Made by a program: the position numbers and the translations under genes. A DNA stretch of 64,000 bases from Antilocapra americana (lineage: Eukaryota; Chordata; Mammalia; Artiodactyla; Antilocapridae), in NCBI GenBank assembly GCA_007570785.1, contig ML660201.1, forward strand, positions 39,922,588 through 39,986,587, in the 5' to 3' direction. Under the pieces are notes generated by a model. It worked only from the letters and a program-made list of their open reading frames with translations. It had not been told where the DNA came from and did not search any database. Positions 1 to 12,700 of the stretch are shown here, piece by piece (positions within the stretch are counted from its first letter, which is position 1; the number at the start of each line of letters is the position of its first letter).

Positions 1-512
1 TGATTGGGGCACAGATTAAAATTTTTGTGATGTTAAAACATCTTTATGAAGCTTAGGTACTATTTTTTCATTTGTTTATGTCTATTTTTGTCAGACTACT
101 CTTTGTTATGGGAAAATTTATGAAATAATATTATGATGCTATTGTACAGAATATTATCTCCAAGAGATTGGGGCTTTGTTTACTAGTATATCCTGAGCAT
201 TTGGAACAATATCTTTATATTTGTTGAATTAATGAATATTTGTTAAATGAAGGAATAGTAAGGTAGACAAAGGATCTTTGTTTTGCCTTGAGAAACTGAA
301 GAGTATACTAAAAACATTAGTTTGGAGAGAACTCTTCATAAATAAATATATAAAATAGTTTCTTTGTAGGTCATACTTTAGGGTAAAATATTTTTATTCT
401 AAAAGCATGTTATTTTTTATAATATTTTTATTCTGAAGTGCTACATTTGCACATATATCATTGAAAGGCTACACCATTTAGAACATTTATTTTTTTCTTA
501 TTATATTCTCAG
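1..512. other. Intron of DNAH12, no feature seen
   Basis: AT-rich intronic sequence leading to the first visible acceptor. I see no exon, RNA gene or clear repeat in it. The same holds for 703-1220 after exon 1. Confidence 0.6.
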
Positions 513-702
513 TTCAACTATATTTATTTGAAGCAATGTGTAGAGAGTAGTCCGATAGTACCTATTCAGCAGGAATGGCTGGATCACATGTTAATGCTGG
601 TACCTGAGTCTTTAAAAGAAGGGAAAGAACGAGAAGAACTTGTTCAAAGCCTCATAAATGAGGTGTCAAGTGATTTTGAAAAAAGCATGAAGAGATATTT
701 GG
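513..702 (+). CDS. DNAH12: DNAH12 exon (window exon 1), N-terminal stem
   Basis: Codons 1-63 of the visible frame plus one base. The acceptor follows a T-rich tract ending in cag; the donor is gtaagt. It reads [19 protein letters not shown] and then an acidic segment, [13 protein letters not shown]. The frame is open upstream of the acceptor only briefly, so this is an internal exon and not the gene start. Confidence 0.9.
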
Positions 703-3700
703 GTAAGTAGCATTTAACACACACCAGACTTGCTTGTTCCCCTGCCTATCCCAATTAAAAGCAGAAATATGAATAATAAACATTATATGTTTAGCTGCCT
801 GTAGTTTCAGTTTTAATTTTGAGCCTATAACCTAATCAAATCTTTGTAATTCATGGGCACCGTTTTTAAGGGCACTTTTTGCGATTTTTAATGTGCTTAT
901 TAACTAATAGTTTTTTAACTTGTTACTTTGTCTTTATGGTTGTAGTTATGCTACTTATAGGATTGTAAGAAAATATTAGTGTAGTTGTGGAGGTTTATTA
1001 GAGAAATAACCTTTGAAATTTTTAATTGGATTAATTTTTAAGTTATTATGCCAGTGACCTTGGTATAGATAAGATGAATATAGTTGAGGACTTATTAAAA
1101 CTTTACTGTATTTAAATTCATTTTCAAAGTAGGTCCAAATTAGTACCAAAAGCTTAATTTTGTTTCAAACAAGGAACTTTTTTCTTATACTCATTTTGAT
1201 GTATATTAAACTATACTCAATCAGTCAGTTCAGTTGCTCAGTTGTGTCCAACTCTTTGAGACCCCATGAACTGTGCAGCACACCAGGCCTCCCTGTCCAT
1301 CACCAACTCCTAGAGTCCACCCACACCCATGGCCATCAAGTCGATGATGCCATCCAGACATCTCATCCTCTGTTGTCCCCTTCTCCTCCTGACCTCAATC
1401 TTTCCCAGCATCAGGGTCTTTTCAGACGAGTCAGCTCTTTACATCAGGTGGCCAAAGTATTGGAGTTTCAGCTCCACTATCAGTCCTTCCAATGAACACC
1501 CAGGACTGATCTCCTTTAGGATGGACTGGTTGGATCTCCTTGCAGTCCAAGGGACTCTCAAGAGTCTTCTCCAGCACCACAGTTCAAAAGCATCAATTCT
1601 TCCGGGCTCAGCTTTCTTTATAGCCTAACTCTCACATCTATACATGACCACTGGAAAAAACATAGCCTTGACTAGACGGACCTTTGTTGGCAAAGTAATG
1701 GCTCTGCTTTTTATATGCTGTCTAGGTTGATCATAACTTTGCTTCCAAGGAATAAGCATCTTTTAATTTCATGGCTTTTAATTTTATTTTATGAAATAAT
1801 TTCATAAATTTAATGAAATTTATGATACAATTTAATTGTGTCATAATGTGGAATTTAATTCTCCATCTGCAGTGATTTTGGACTATACTACTCATTATCA
1901 AAAGTTGAAACTTTCATTTTAGTTAGGTCTTGCAAAAATTTTCAAGAAGCATTTATCTATCTATAAAATACTGTTTTTCTTTTTTTTTTTTTTAGTGAGA
2001 AGTGTTCTCGTGAGACCTAATATTAATTGGCTTGAAGATGAAGGTGGCCCTTTACCTGAATCCCCTGTGTGAGTAAATCTTTTAAAAAGCAGTACTGCAT
2101 CTAGGTTTTGATAACAGACTGAAGATAAACTGATTGATCTTACATTCAAGGCTAAAATTTTAAAACTCAAAAGTGTTTTGAAAACATGTAAAAGAATTAT
2201 AATACTGTTTTTTTCCTCCCCTAAATGTATCCTCTACATTGGACTTACCTAGTACTCTTGCCTGGAAAATCCCTTGGACGGAGGAGCCTGGTAGGCTGCA
2301 GTCCATGGGGTCGCTAGGAGTTGGACATGACTGAGCGACTTCACTTTCACTTTTCACATTCATGCATTGGAGAAGGAAATGGCAACCCACTCCAGTGTTC
2401 TTGCCTGGAGAATCCCAGGGACAGAGGAGCCTGGTGGGCTGCTGTCTATGGGGTCGCACAGAGTCGGACATGACTGAAGTGACTTAGCAGCAGCAGCAGC
2501 AGCAGTTGTTGCTTATACACTTACAAGAAACTTTATGGATGTATAACTCAACTTGTTCTTTTATAAGTAAGCTTTGGAGTATGCCAGACAGATTTCTCCC
2601 TCTTCTCCCCAGTCCTAAGGACCAAGTTTGTTTATATAGGGTAACTGAGCCAGAGTGCAGTGGAAGTTAAGAAACTCATGCTTGGCCCATCAGCCTTCCT
2701 TATGCACCAATGATCTCTTTATTCTCTCTGAAGATAATGAACTTTCAAGGTCTTGATGTATTTTTGTTACATGTTTATCTACTATGTTTCCCATTGCTGA
2801 CCACATTTCTCTCTTCTCAATCTCCAGCTTTTTCACTTTGATACTAATTCTATGCCATAAATATTACTTACTAAAATTTAGAATGTGTCATTTGAATCCT
2901 GTTTGATACAGTGTTTTGCTTTTCCAGAGGCCTGGATTATTCTAAGCCTTGGCATTCTAACTATCTGCAGTCAAGAAACCAAATATTAGATAATTTGCAC
3001 ATTGTTCATCCAACCATGAAAATGTTACTGGACCTTGGTTATACAACATTTGCCAATACAGTTTTGCTAGACTTAACTGGAATCAGGTAAAATCCCATAT
3101 TTATTAATTAACATTTAAAATTTGAATGTCTTCTGCTTGAGTCTTTATATTTTTGACTACATAATTTTTATAACTGATAAATATTTAGGAGTTTTTACAT
3201 TAAAATTTTTTTTGCTTATCTCACTTGCTTCACTCATTTTGTATCATGATTAGTTTGTTTGCTTTAAATCATTTTTTTCCTCATAAATAGAGGTAAAGGC
3301 CCAATTGATTGTGAATCACTAAGAAATGATTTATCAATACAAGCTAAAAAGGCAGAAGAGAAGATAATGAACACTTGGTATCCAAAGGTCATAAATCTCT
3401 TTACCAAGAAGGAAGCACTAGAAGACATTAAACCTGAGAAACTGGATGCATTTTATAACTGTGTTTCCACACTTATGTCAAATCAGGTAAATAGATTTTG
3501 TATATTTTAAATGATAATGTTATGAAAGTTAATTGAGCATTTTATGAAGTATAGTGCTATATAATTATTTTGAAATAAAGTAAGAGAGACTTTTATTAGT
3601 TTAGCTGAAAATACTTCATTTCTAGAAGCAGTATAAAAATGAGAGGTAAGTCTAGAAGTATGTGTCAATATTATGAGTGATTACTGGACTCATGCTTAGA

Positions 3701-6700
3701 GTCTATAAGCTAATTACCTGTAGATTTATTAAAGTAAATTAATAAAAGGACTATCCTAGAGAATGTATTTTTGAACTTATGAAATTCCCAGTTAATTGAT
3801 TCTCATTTTGTTCTTAGTAAAATCTTGATTTGAAGTGTTGTTGATCATTTTTAAGTGACAGAAGATATGAATTTTATACAATTATTTTATTGGCTCCTTG
3901 AATTTTTACTATTATAAAAATATAACCCTAGAAAAATAGTATTGAATAAAAAGTTTTCCTTTTTGTAAAGATCTCCAAAGATTCCATAAATTTTGCCTTT
4001 TTAAAGGTAATATATATGTGTATACATATATATATATATATATATAAATCTGATATGTAACACTGTAATGAATGTACATGATGTCCTTTTTACTTTTATT
4101 CTCTTAAGAGGGCTATGATTATATGATAAGAAGTTAAGAGATGAAAGATGTCATGAAGGTTATTTAAATCTATGTTTGTCTGCTTTGTTTACATTTCTAA
4201 TAATTGGTTATATATAAGAAAGTATTATTCACCCTTTGGTAACTTATAGTGCACATTTCTAAGTTCCAGTGGCTTCACTCTCAAATAGTGGTATGCTGGA
4301 AATCTGATGCTCCAGGAGAAAAAATCCTGATTTGTAGTGTTTGCCCATTTCCATGGCATAAATATTCCTACCATGGTGATTTTCAGGTGCCCCAGAGTTT
4401 AGTATCTGGCTCACAGAATTATTAAATGTTTCACAATTAATTGTAGGAGTTAGCTTTAGTACATCACTCTCACTTGCCCCAAATACATATCGCCTCACCA
4501 AAGTAAAAGTGAAAAGTGAAAGTTGCTCAGTCGTGTCTGATTCTTTGTGACCCTATGGACTATACAGTCCATGGAACTCTCTGGGCCAGAGTACTGGAGT
4601 GGGTAGCGTTTCCCTTCTGCAGGGGATCTTCCCAACCCAGGGATCGAACCCAGGTCTCCTGCATTGCAGATGGATTCTCTACTAGCTGAGCCACAAGGGA
4701 AGCCCATCACCTCATGACACCCTCCAAACTGGGTTTCAGACCTCTCCACCCCTCAGTCTTTACCATGTTGTTGGGTCTTCTGGAACTTTTTCTGTACCAG
4801 GGACAGAATTACTAAAGAATGTGGAAGATTCTAAATTGCTATTTTAAGACTGTTGATATTCTATAGAAAAATTAAAGTTTGCATATATTGTTCTATTTTA
4901 AATTGTATTAAGAACATATTTTGCTGAATGAAGATAATTTTCAGGACTAAATGGATTGGTAAAATGAATTAATTATAGGCAATAGCTCACTGATCTAAAC
5001 TTTTAGCTAAAGGTTTGTACTTTCTAAACTAATAATAACTTACGGTATCATGCAGCTAAAAGATCTCTTAAAGAGAACTGTAGAAGGATTTGTAAAACTC
5101 TTTGACCCAGAAGATCAACAAGGGCTGCCCATATTTAAGATGGAATTGACCTTAGATGATGATAAAATGGAATTTTATCCTACTTTTCAAGATTTGGAAG
5201 ATGTTGTCTTTGGTTTGGTTGAACGAATAGCTGAAGCTCTGCAGGTAAGTCTTTATCCTTATTCATTGGGTTTCTTTTTAAAAATATTTTTTATTGGAGT
5301 ATAGTTGATTTACAATGTTGTTAGTTTCAAATGTACAGCAAAATGAATCAGTTATATATATACATATATCCACTCTTTTTTTAAAATTATTTCTTCATGT
5401 GTATCATTACAGAGTACTGAATAGAGTTCCCTGTGTTATACAGAGGTCCTCATTAGTTATTAGTTATATATATATATATATATATGCATATATGTAATAG
5501 TGTGTGTATGTCAATCCCAGCCTCTCAGTTTATCCCTCCAATCCCTTACCCTCTAGGAGCCAAAAGCTTTTTTTCTACATCTGTGACTCTACTCATCAGA
5601 TACCTTTCAGTTCAGTTCAGTTGCTCAGTCGTGTCCAACTCTTTGTGACCCCATGGACTGCAGCACACCAGACTTCCCTGTCCATCATCAGCTCCCAGAG
5701 CTTGCTCAAGCTCATGTCCATCAAGTCGGTGATGCCTTCCAACCATCTCATTCTTTGTCCCCTTCTCCTCCTGTCTTCAATCTTCCCCAGCATCAGGGTC
5801 TTTTCCAATGAGTCAGCTCTTCGCATCAGGTAGCCAAAGTATTAGAGCTTTAGCTTCAGCATCAGTGCTTCCAATGAATATTCAGGACTGATTTCCTTTA
5901 GAATTGACTGGTTGGATCTCCTTGCAGTCCAAGGGAGTCTCAAGAATCTTCTTTAACACTTCAGTTCAAAAGCATCAATTCTTCAGTGCTCAGCTTTCCT
6001 TATAGTCTAATCTTACATCCATACATGACTACTGGGAAAACCATAGCTTTGACTAGATGAACCTTTGTTGGCAAAGTAATGTCTCTTCTTTTAAATATGC
6101 TGTCTAGGTTGGTCATAGCTTTTCTTCCAAAGAGCAAGTGTCTTTTAATTTCATAGCTGCAGTAACCATCTGCAGTGATTTTGGAGCCCAAAAAAGTAAA
6201 GTCTGTCACTGTTTCCACTGTTTTCCCATCTATTTGCCATGAAGTGATGGGATCGGATGCCATGATCTTAGTTTTTTGAATACTGAGTTTTAAGCCAGCT
6301 TTTTCACACTCCTCTTTCACTTTCATCAAGAGGCTGTTTAGTTCTTTGCTTTCTGCTATAAGGGTGGTGTCTTATGGCTCTTTTTAAAACTTTTTAGTTG
6401 AATATAAGCTCTATAAAATGTATATGGACGTGACTTGTTGTTTTCTTTTCATCCTCCAAATTTTTTTTAAGTTCAAAGTGCTTTTTCTTTGAGAAAGTTT
6501 CCTGGCTTGAGATGACATCTTATTTTAGAACTTTTATTGTAGTTATGAGTTAATATATATATTAAATTTTATGTTGTAGTTATGATTATATATATATTTA
6601 CAAATTGATATTTTATGTGTTTCATGTTCCCTACTGAGTTGTGAACTTGTTAAGGACAAGATCCAAGTGATGTGTGTTCTTTCTAGAGCTTTCTAATATA

Positions 6701-9700
6701 ATCACTTCAACATTATAATTCCTTATAGATATTTGTTGAATGATAAAAAACTAAGCCAACTAACATTTTATATTTTAAATCATTATTTTGCATCAGTTTA
6801 TCTTTTCCTGGACCATTGAAACCTGAAATGAATTTAAGGATAATATAGATCTACATATAAATCAACTGTACTGATATTTATTTCATGAATTGTCATTTAT
6901 ATATCTGTTAGAATGTCCAAACAGTACCCTCTTGGCTATCAGGAACTTCAACACCTGTGAATCTAGACACAGAACTTCCTGAACACGTGTTACAATGGGC
7001 TCTTGATACGCTGAAGGTGGCAGTACATCATAACTTAGAAGGTGCAAGAAAGCATTATGAGACATACGGTATATATGACACATATTCTATCTCTTTTCCT
7101 GTCATAAAAGAGTGCCATTTTATTTTGACTAGAATTTTGTCAGATATTTGGTTGTCTGGATCTGTTATGAAAGACCAGAGAGAGCAAGAAGTGAGCATAG
7201 GCATGGCTTCTGACAGAGTCATGGATCAAACCCAAGAAACCTGGATTCTGTTATTCAGTCCAAAGGGTGAATATTAACTGGAGCAGGGTCATAAAATCAA
7301 AACATAGAAAGAATATTGATATAAGCAGAAAGTTAAATCAAGGGCAAGCAAGGTAATTTCTAACAATTTCAGCTTAATCATCTCTTCAAGTATGTTATGA
7401 AAGAAAGAAAGTGAAGTCATTCAGTCGTGTCTGACTCTTTGCGACCCCATGGACTGTAGCCTACCAGGTTCCTCCATCCGTGGGATTTTCCAGGCAAGAA
7501 TACTGGAGTGGGTTACCATTTCCTTCTCCAGGAGATCTTCCCAACCCAGGGTTTGAACCTGGGTCTCCCACATTGTAGGCAGACGTTTTACCCTCTGAGC
7601 CACCAGGGAAGCCCTCAGTATGTTATGGGGTCAGAGTAAATAGTTGTTATTTGACACTCTATTAACCAAAACCTTTTATTAACTGGCTTATCTGTGAAAG
7701 TGTTAGTTGCTCAGTCATGTCCGACTCTTTGTGACCCCATGAACTGTAGCTCTCCAGGCTCCTCTGTCCATGGAATTCTCTAGACAAGAGTAATGAAGTG
7801 GGTTGCCATGTTTTACTCCAAGCGATCTTCCTGACCCAGGGTTTGATCCCGCATCTCCTGCACTGGCAGGCAGATTCTTAACTACTGCACCACCTGGGAG
7901 GCCCTTAAAAGCACTAGTTCAGAGTAGTGTTGAAAATGTTAGTCACTCGGTTGTGTGCCACTCTTTGTGACCCCATGGACTGTAGCCCACCAAGCTCAGA
8001 CTTCTTTGTCGAATTCTCCAGGCAAGAATACTGGAATAGGTAGTCATTCCCTTCTCCAAGGGATTTTCCCAACTCAAGGATCAAACCCAGGTCTCCCACA
8101 TTACAGGCAAATTCTTTATTGTCTGAGTCACCAAGGAAGCTTTATCTGTACCTCTAAGTTATTTTATATAAACTATTATTTTTATTTTAAAAGTCTACTT
8201 TTAATCTGATTTGCTTGTTTGGTTTATTTTGTGTTATTACATCTATTCCTGTTAATGTATGTTGTTAGTCTATTAATAATATTTAATTAAATAAGCTGCT
8301 CTAGTCTGTGAGTATATAAAAAGCACTTTATCTTTTTAAAAGAGTGTTATTAAGATTTAAAGTAGATTATTAATTTTCAGTTGAAAAGTACAGTTGGCTC
8401 ATTGATGGGACTGCTGTTAAGCTGATAGAGACTTTTCAGACAGAGGATCATACTTTTGATGAATACACAGAGGTATGTGTTAATTTTGTTTTTCATTAAT
8501 GCTTTTTTGAATTTATTTTTAAAATTAAGATTTTTTATTCTAAAAAATAAATGTGTCAGCCTGAGTTAATAGAATTTCTTATTCAAAACATCATTCTAGT
8601 AAACTCATATGTTCATCTAATAATTCCCTTATTCATTTAGCTCATTCACTGACTCAACAAAAATACTTTTCATCAGACACATAACATAAGCTGAAATAGT
8701 TACATTCAGACACATAACAATATTTTGGTTTTGCAAGAATAAGTAATATATAAACATTATCCTCAAGAGCTTATATTGGACATGGAAACCAGACATAGAA
8801 GTCACAACTGTGAAAGTGAAAGTCGCTTAGTCGTTTCTGAATCTTTGCCACCCCATGGACTATACAGTCCATGGAATTCTTCAACCCAGAATACCAGAGT
8901 GAGTAGCCTTTCCCTTCTCCAGGGGATCTTCCCAATCCAGAGATCGAACCCAGGACTCCCTCATTGCAGGCGGATTGTTTACCAGTTGAGTCACAAGGAA
9001 AGCCCAAGAATACTTGAGTGGGTAGCCTATCCCTTCTCCAGGTGATCTTCCCAATCCAGGAATTGAACTGGGGTCTCTTGTATTGCAGGAGCTATTAATA
9101 GCGGATAGCTATTAACTGAGCTATCAGGGAAGCCCAACTGTAATATATTGAAATTAGTACTAGAATGGAGAGAGGAACAAAGTGATATGGAAGCTCAGAA
9201 GAAGGAATGGCTACTTTTGCATCAGTAAATTGATGAAGATTTCTAGAAAAAGTGAAAAGTGGGCTAGGCTTTGAAATAGATGTTTATAGGTGGAGAAGAG
9301 AGGAAATGTAACATAAGACAGGGCCAAAAGTATTTAGAGCTGTTCAGAGAACGTTGAATAAATCCCAAATGGCTGAAGGATGAACTGAGGAGCCTCCTGG
9401 GGCTACGTTTCATGGGTTGGACACCACTGAGTGACTGAGCACACGTGCACAGCTGAAGAATAGGTCTTTAGGAATATAATATCTAGGGTGTTTTGTGTTT
9501 CTGTTCAAATTTTAGAATAACTGTGTTCTGGTTCTGTGAAAATTCCATTAATACTTTTAAAAAATATTTATTTTTATTTATTTGGCTTCTTTGGGTCTTA
9601 GCTGTGGCACGCCGACCTCTACATTGGAAACTCAGGACTTAACCACTGGAATGCTAGCGAAATCCCTGACTGTGTTTTTTTATTTTGTTTTGTTTTACCA

Positions 9701-12700
9701 ATGTATGGGTCCTGCTTTCTTGTTTTTTTGTGTGTCTCATAATTTTCTGTTGGAATTCGGACATTTTAGATAATATACTTTAGCAACTCCAGGCACTGGT
9801 CACCCTTCCAGTTTGCTATTTTTATTTGCTTGTTTATTTGTTTAGAGACTTGGCAGATTATTTTAGTGAAGTCTGTTTCACTCCCCACACCCTCTGAAGT
9901 ACCAAGTGTTGCTCCTCAGGGAGCCACAGCATTGGGTATGCTGAAAGTCATCCTGGAAAGGCCATGATTTCAAATGTCTTTCTTCTCTCTTTCTCTGGCT
10001 ATACATAGCTGTTAGTCTTCACTTACTGCTGGTTAATTGCTGTATTGTTTTCAACAGAAGTATAAGTTGCTCTACTGTAATCAAATTCAGAGTCCCTTGA
10101 AAAAGCAGTTGCCAGAGTCAGTGTTTCATAGTTATCCTACCCCAGGAGGGATCCTACCAACAGTCTCTTTCCCTGGCTCTTTCTCTCAAACTAGCTGGTC
10201 TGTGATTTAGCCTGAATCTTCACCAAATCACTGAATGTTCCTCACAGTCGCTCCCTACCACAACCTCCACTGTTTTTGAGGGCACAGTTAGGCTTGAATT
10301 TTTCCATGTTCTTTTGCAACTGAAGTCAATTCGTTTGGGAAAAGATTAGGAAGTATCTATTTTATGACATGCTTCTCCTTCACTTCCAGGCAAAATGTCT
10401 GAGCCAAGGCCTTGGAGCTGGGAATGGGGATAGTGATAGGCTTCTCTCAGTGACAATCCCACTGAAGAAGTCGAGCACTCAGTGGAGTGTGTGTGTTCTA
10501 AGTCACTTCAGTCATGTCTGCCTCTTTGAGACCCTATCGACCGTAGCCCGCCAGGCTCCTCTGTCCATGGAATTTACCAGGCAAGAATACTCCAGGCAAG
10601 AGTGGGTTGCCGTGCCATTCTCCAGGGGATCTTCCCAACCCAGGGAATTGAGCTCACATTTCCTGTGTCTTCTGTATTGGAGGCAGGTTCTTTACCACTA
10701 GTGCCACCTGGGAAGCCCAGACTCAGTGGAGTAGAGACTACTAACCTGAGGTTATCCTTGTCTCTTTTCTGCTATGGAGCTGCCACCTTCCCAGCGAGGG
10801 CAAGTGTGATTGGTATCTCAGTATTCTCAGTGGTACCATGACCAAGATTGACCCCCCCTTCCATGAGTGGTATTTGTGTGGTACAACGGAGTTTCCACCT
10901 TCCAATTACACTCACCAAGAACCTAGCTTTAACAAAACTAGTTAAGCCATGCAACTGAATCCTGGGTGGTGAGAGAGTCCTCTGTTCTTGACTGCACTTG
11001 TCTGGAGTGGAGTTTCCACATTGTGAGCTGGCAGCAGGGAGGGAGGGAGAGAGGGAGAAATCCAGGTTTAAATACCACAGATTCTCACTTTTCTTTCTAA
11101 ATTTTCATAAAATTTCACAAATAGATGTTTCTTTATTTTCTGTATACTCTTATGACCATTTTCAATGGTTTTAAATTAAATCCTTGTTTTTAAAATAATG
11201 TGTTAGTCACTCAGTCACGTCTGATTCTTTGCAGTCCCATGGACTGTAGCCCACCAGGCTCCTCTGTCTATGGAATTCTCCAGGCCAGAATACTAGAGGG
11301 GGTAGCCATTCCCTTCTCCAGAGGATCTTCCCTGGTGACTCAGACGGGAAAGAATCTGCCTGCAGTGCAAGAGACCTGGGTTTGTTCCCCGGGTGAGGAA
11401 GATCCCCTGGAGAAGGGAATGGCAATCCACTCCAGTATTCTGGCGGGAAGAATGCCATGGACAGAGGAACCTGGAGAGCTATAGTCTATGGGGTTGCAAA
11501 GAGTTGGACACAACTGAGCAACTAACACACTTTAGTATTCAGCACTTTGACTGGGGACCAGGTCCACAGAACTCCTCACGTTGTCATGTTGGAAGTGTTC
11601 TCTGGGTTTCCTTCTGTAATTTTAAAAATATGACTTCTTTTAAGATTTTCTCTTTTTTGTTGCTTCTCAGCTATTTGATTTTGAAGTGCTTTTTTCTTGT
11701 TTATTTTGTATTCCTTCCTCTTGAGAAGACTGAGATTCTTAGATCTGTATTGTTCTTATCAAACTTGGAAAATATTCACACATTATTGCTTCATTGAAAA
11801 AAATTTGTCTCCTTCCCTCAGTTCCAGAATCCCAGTTTTATATATTTTAGACTGTTTAATATTACTACACAGGTTTCTGAAGTCTATTCAGACATTTGCA
11901 TTGTTTCCAACGTGTCAATTTTCTTTGATCCAGACTTTTTATTTTCCATATCTGTTAATTACATCACAGAAAAAATGGGTGATGGCCCTTGAAGATAAAA
12001 AACCATCTGTTCTTCTTATTCTGGTGCCATCAATTCAACTGACTATTTGGTATATTTTTAACCAAGAACCAAGACTACTCAGTGTAGCCTTTGAGCCAAT
12101 TAATTGATACCTTCAGTTCCCTTAAACATTGAAAATTTTAAGCGCAATCAACTAAATACTGGAGACTAGAAAAATAAAGTAGCCTTCAGAGAGAGGAAAA
12201 TGAAGTTTCCTTAGAGAAGAATAAAAGGAATGTGAGGCATTTTGGCGGGGGATGGAGATGAGGTAAGGAGGAGAGAGGCAACATTAAAGATGGATTGTGA
12301 AATTAAGTCAAAGTTGCCCTAAGCTGACAGGTATGTTTCACTTTCCATAAAGCCTGTCACAATATAACTTGTCAGGTTTTCTTCCACACTACTTTGCTTA
12401 AATAAAAAAACAAAATCCCAGTATGTCTAGGTATTAAGAACTTGTATAAATTCCAATATCTTGGAAATTTGGTAACAGCAGGGTACAATGTTTCTCTCCT
12501 GGATTATTTTGACCAATACCAAAAAGTTTCTTATATTTATTTTCCATAAGACTGAACTAGAATTTTCAGTGAGGCATTAGCAATGGCCCACGCAAGTATT
12601 AGTCAGCTACACAAATTGTTACATGATAAAGATTTGCTTTTAAACTGAGAGATAGGTGGCTTTGATCATATTCCTTTTAATAGTTACTGAGGGGAATTTC

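Noticed and set aside
1160..1628. Two overlapping + strand frames of about 100 codons
   Set aside because: They translate the wrong strand of an antisense BovB fragment.
2488..2505. CAG repeat as a coding or disease-type expansion
   Set aside because: It is the normal microsatellite tail of a Bov-A2 SINE in an intron.
4495..4749. Possible tRNA gene in the SINE heads
   Set aside because: The tRNA-like boxes belong to Bov-tA and CHR SINEs; no complete cloverleaf with intact anticodon arm was seen here or in the other copies.
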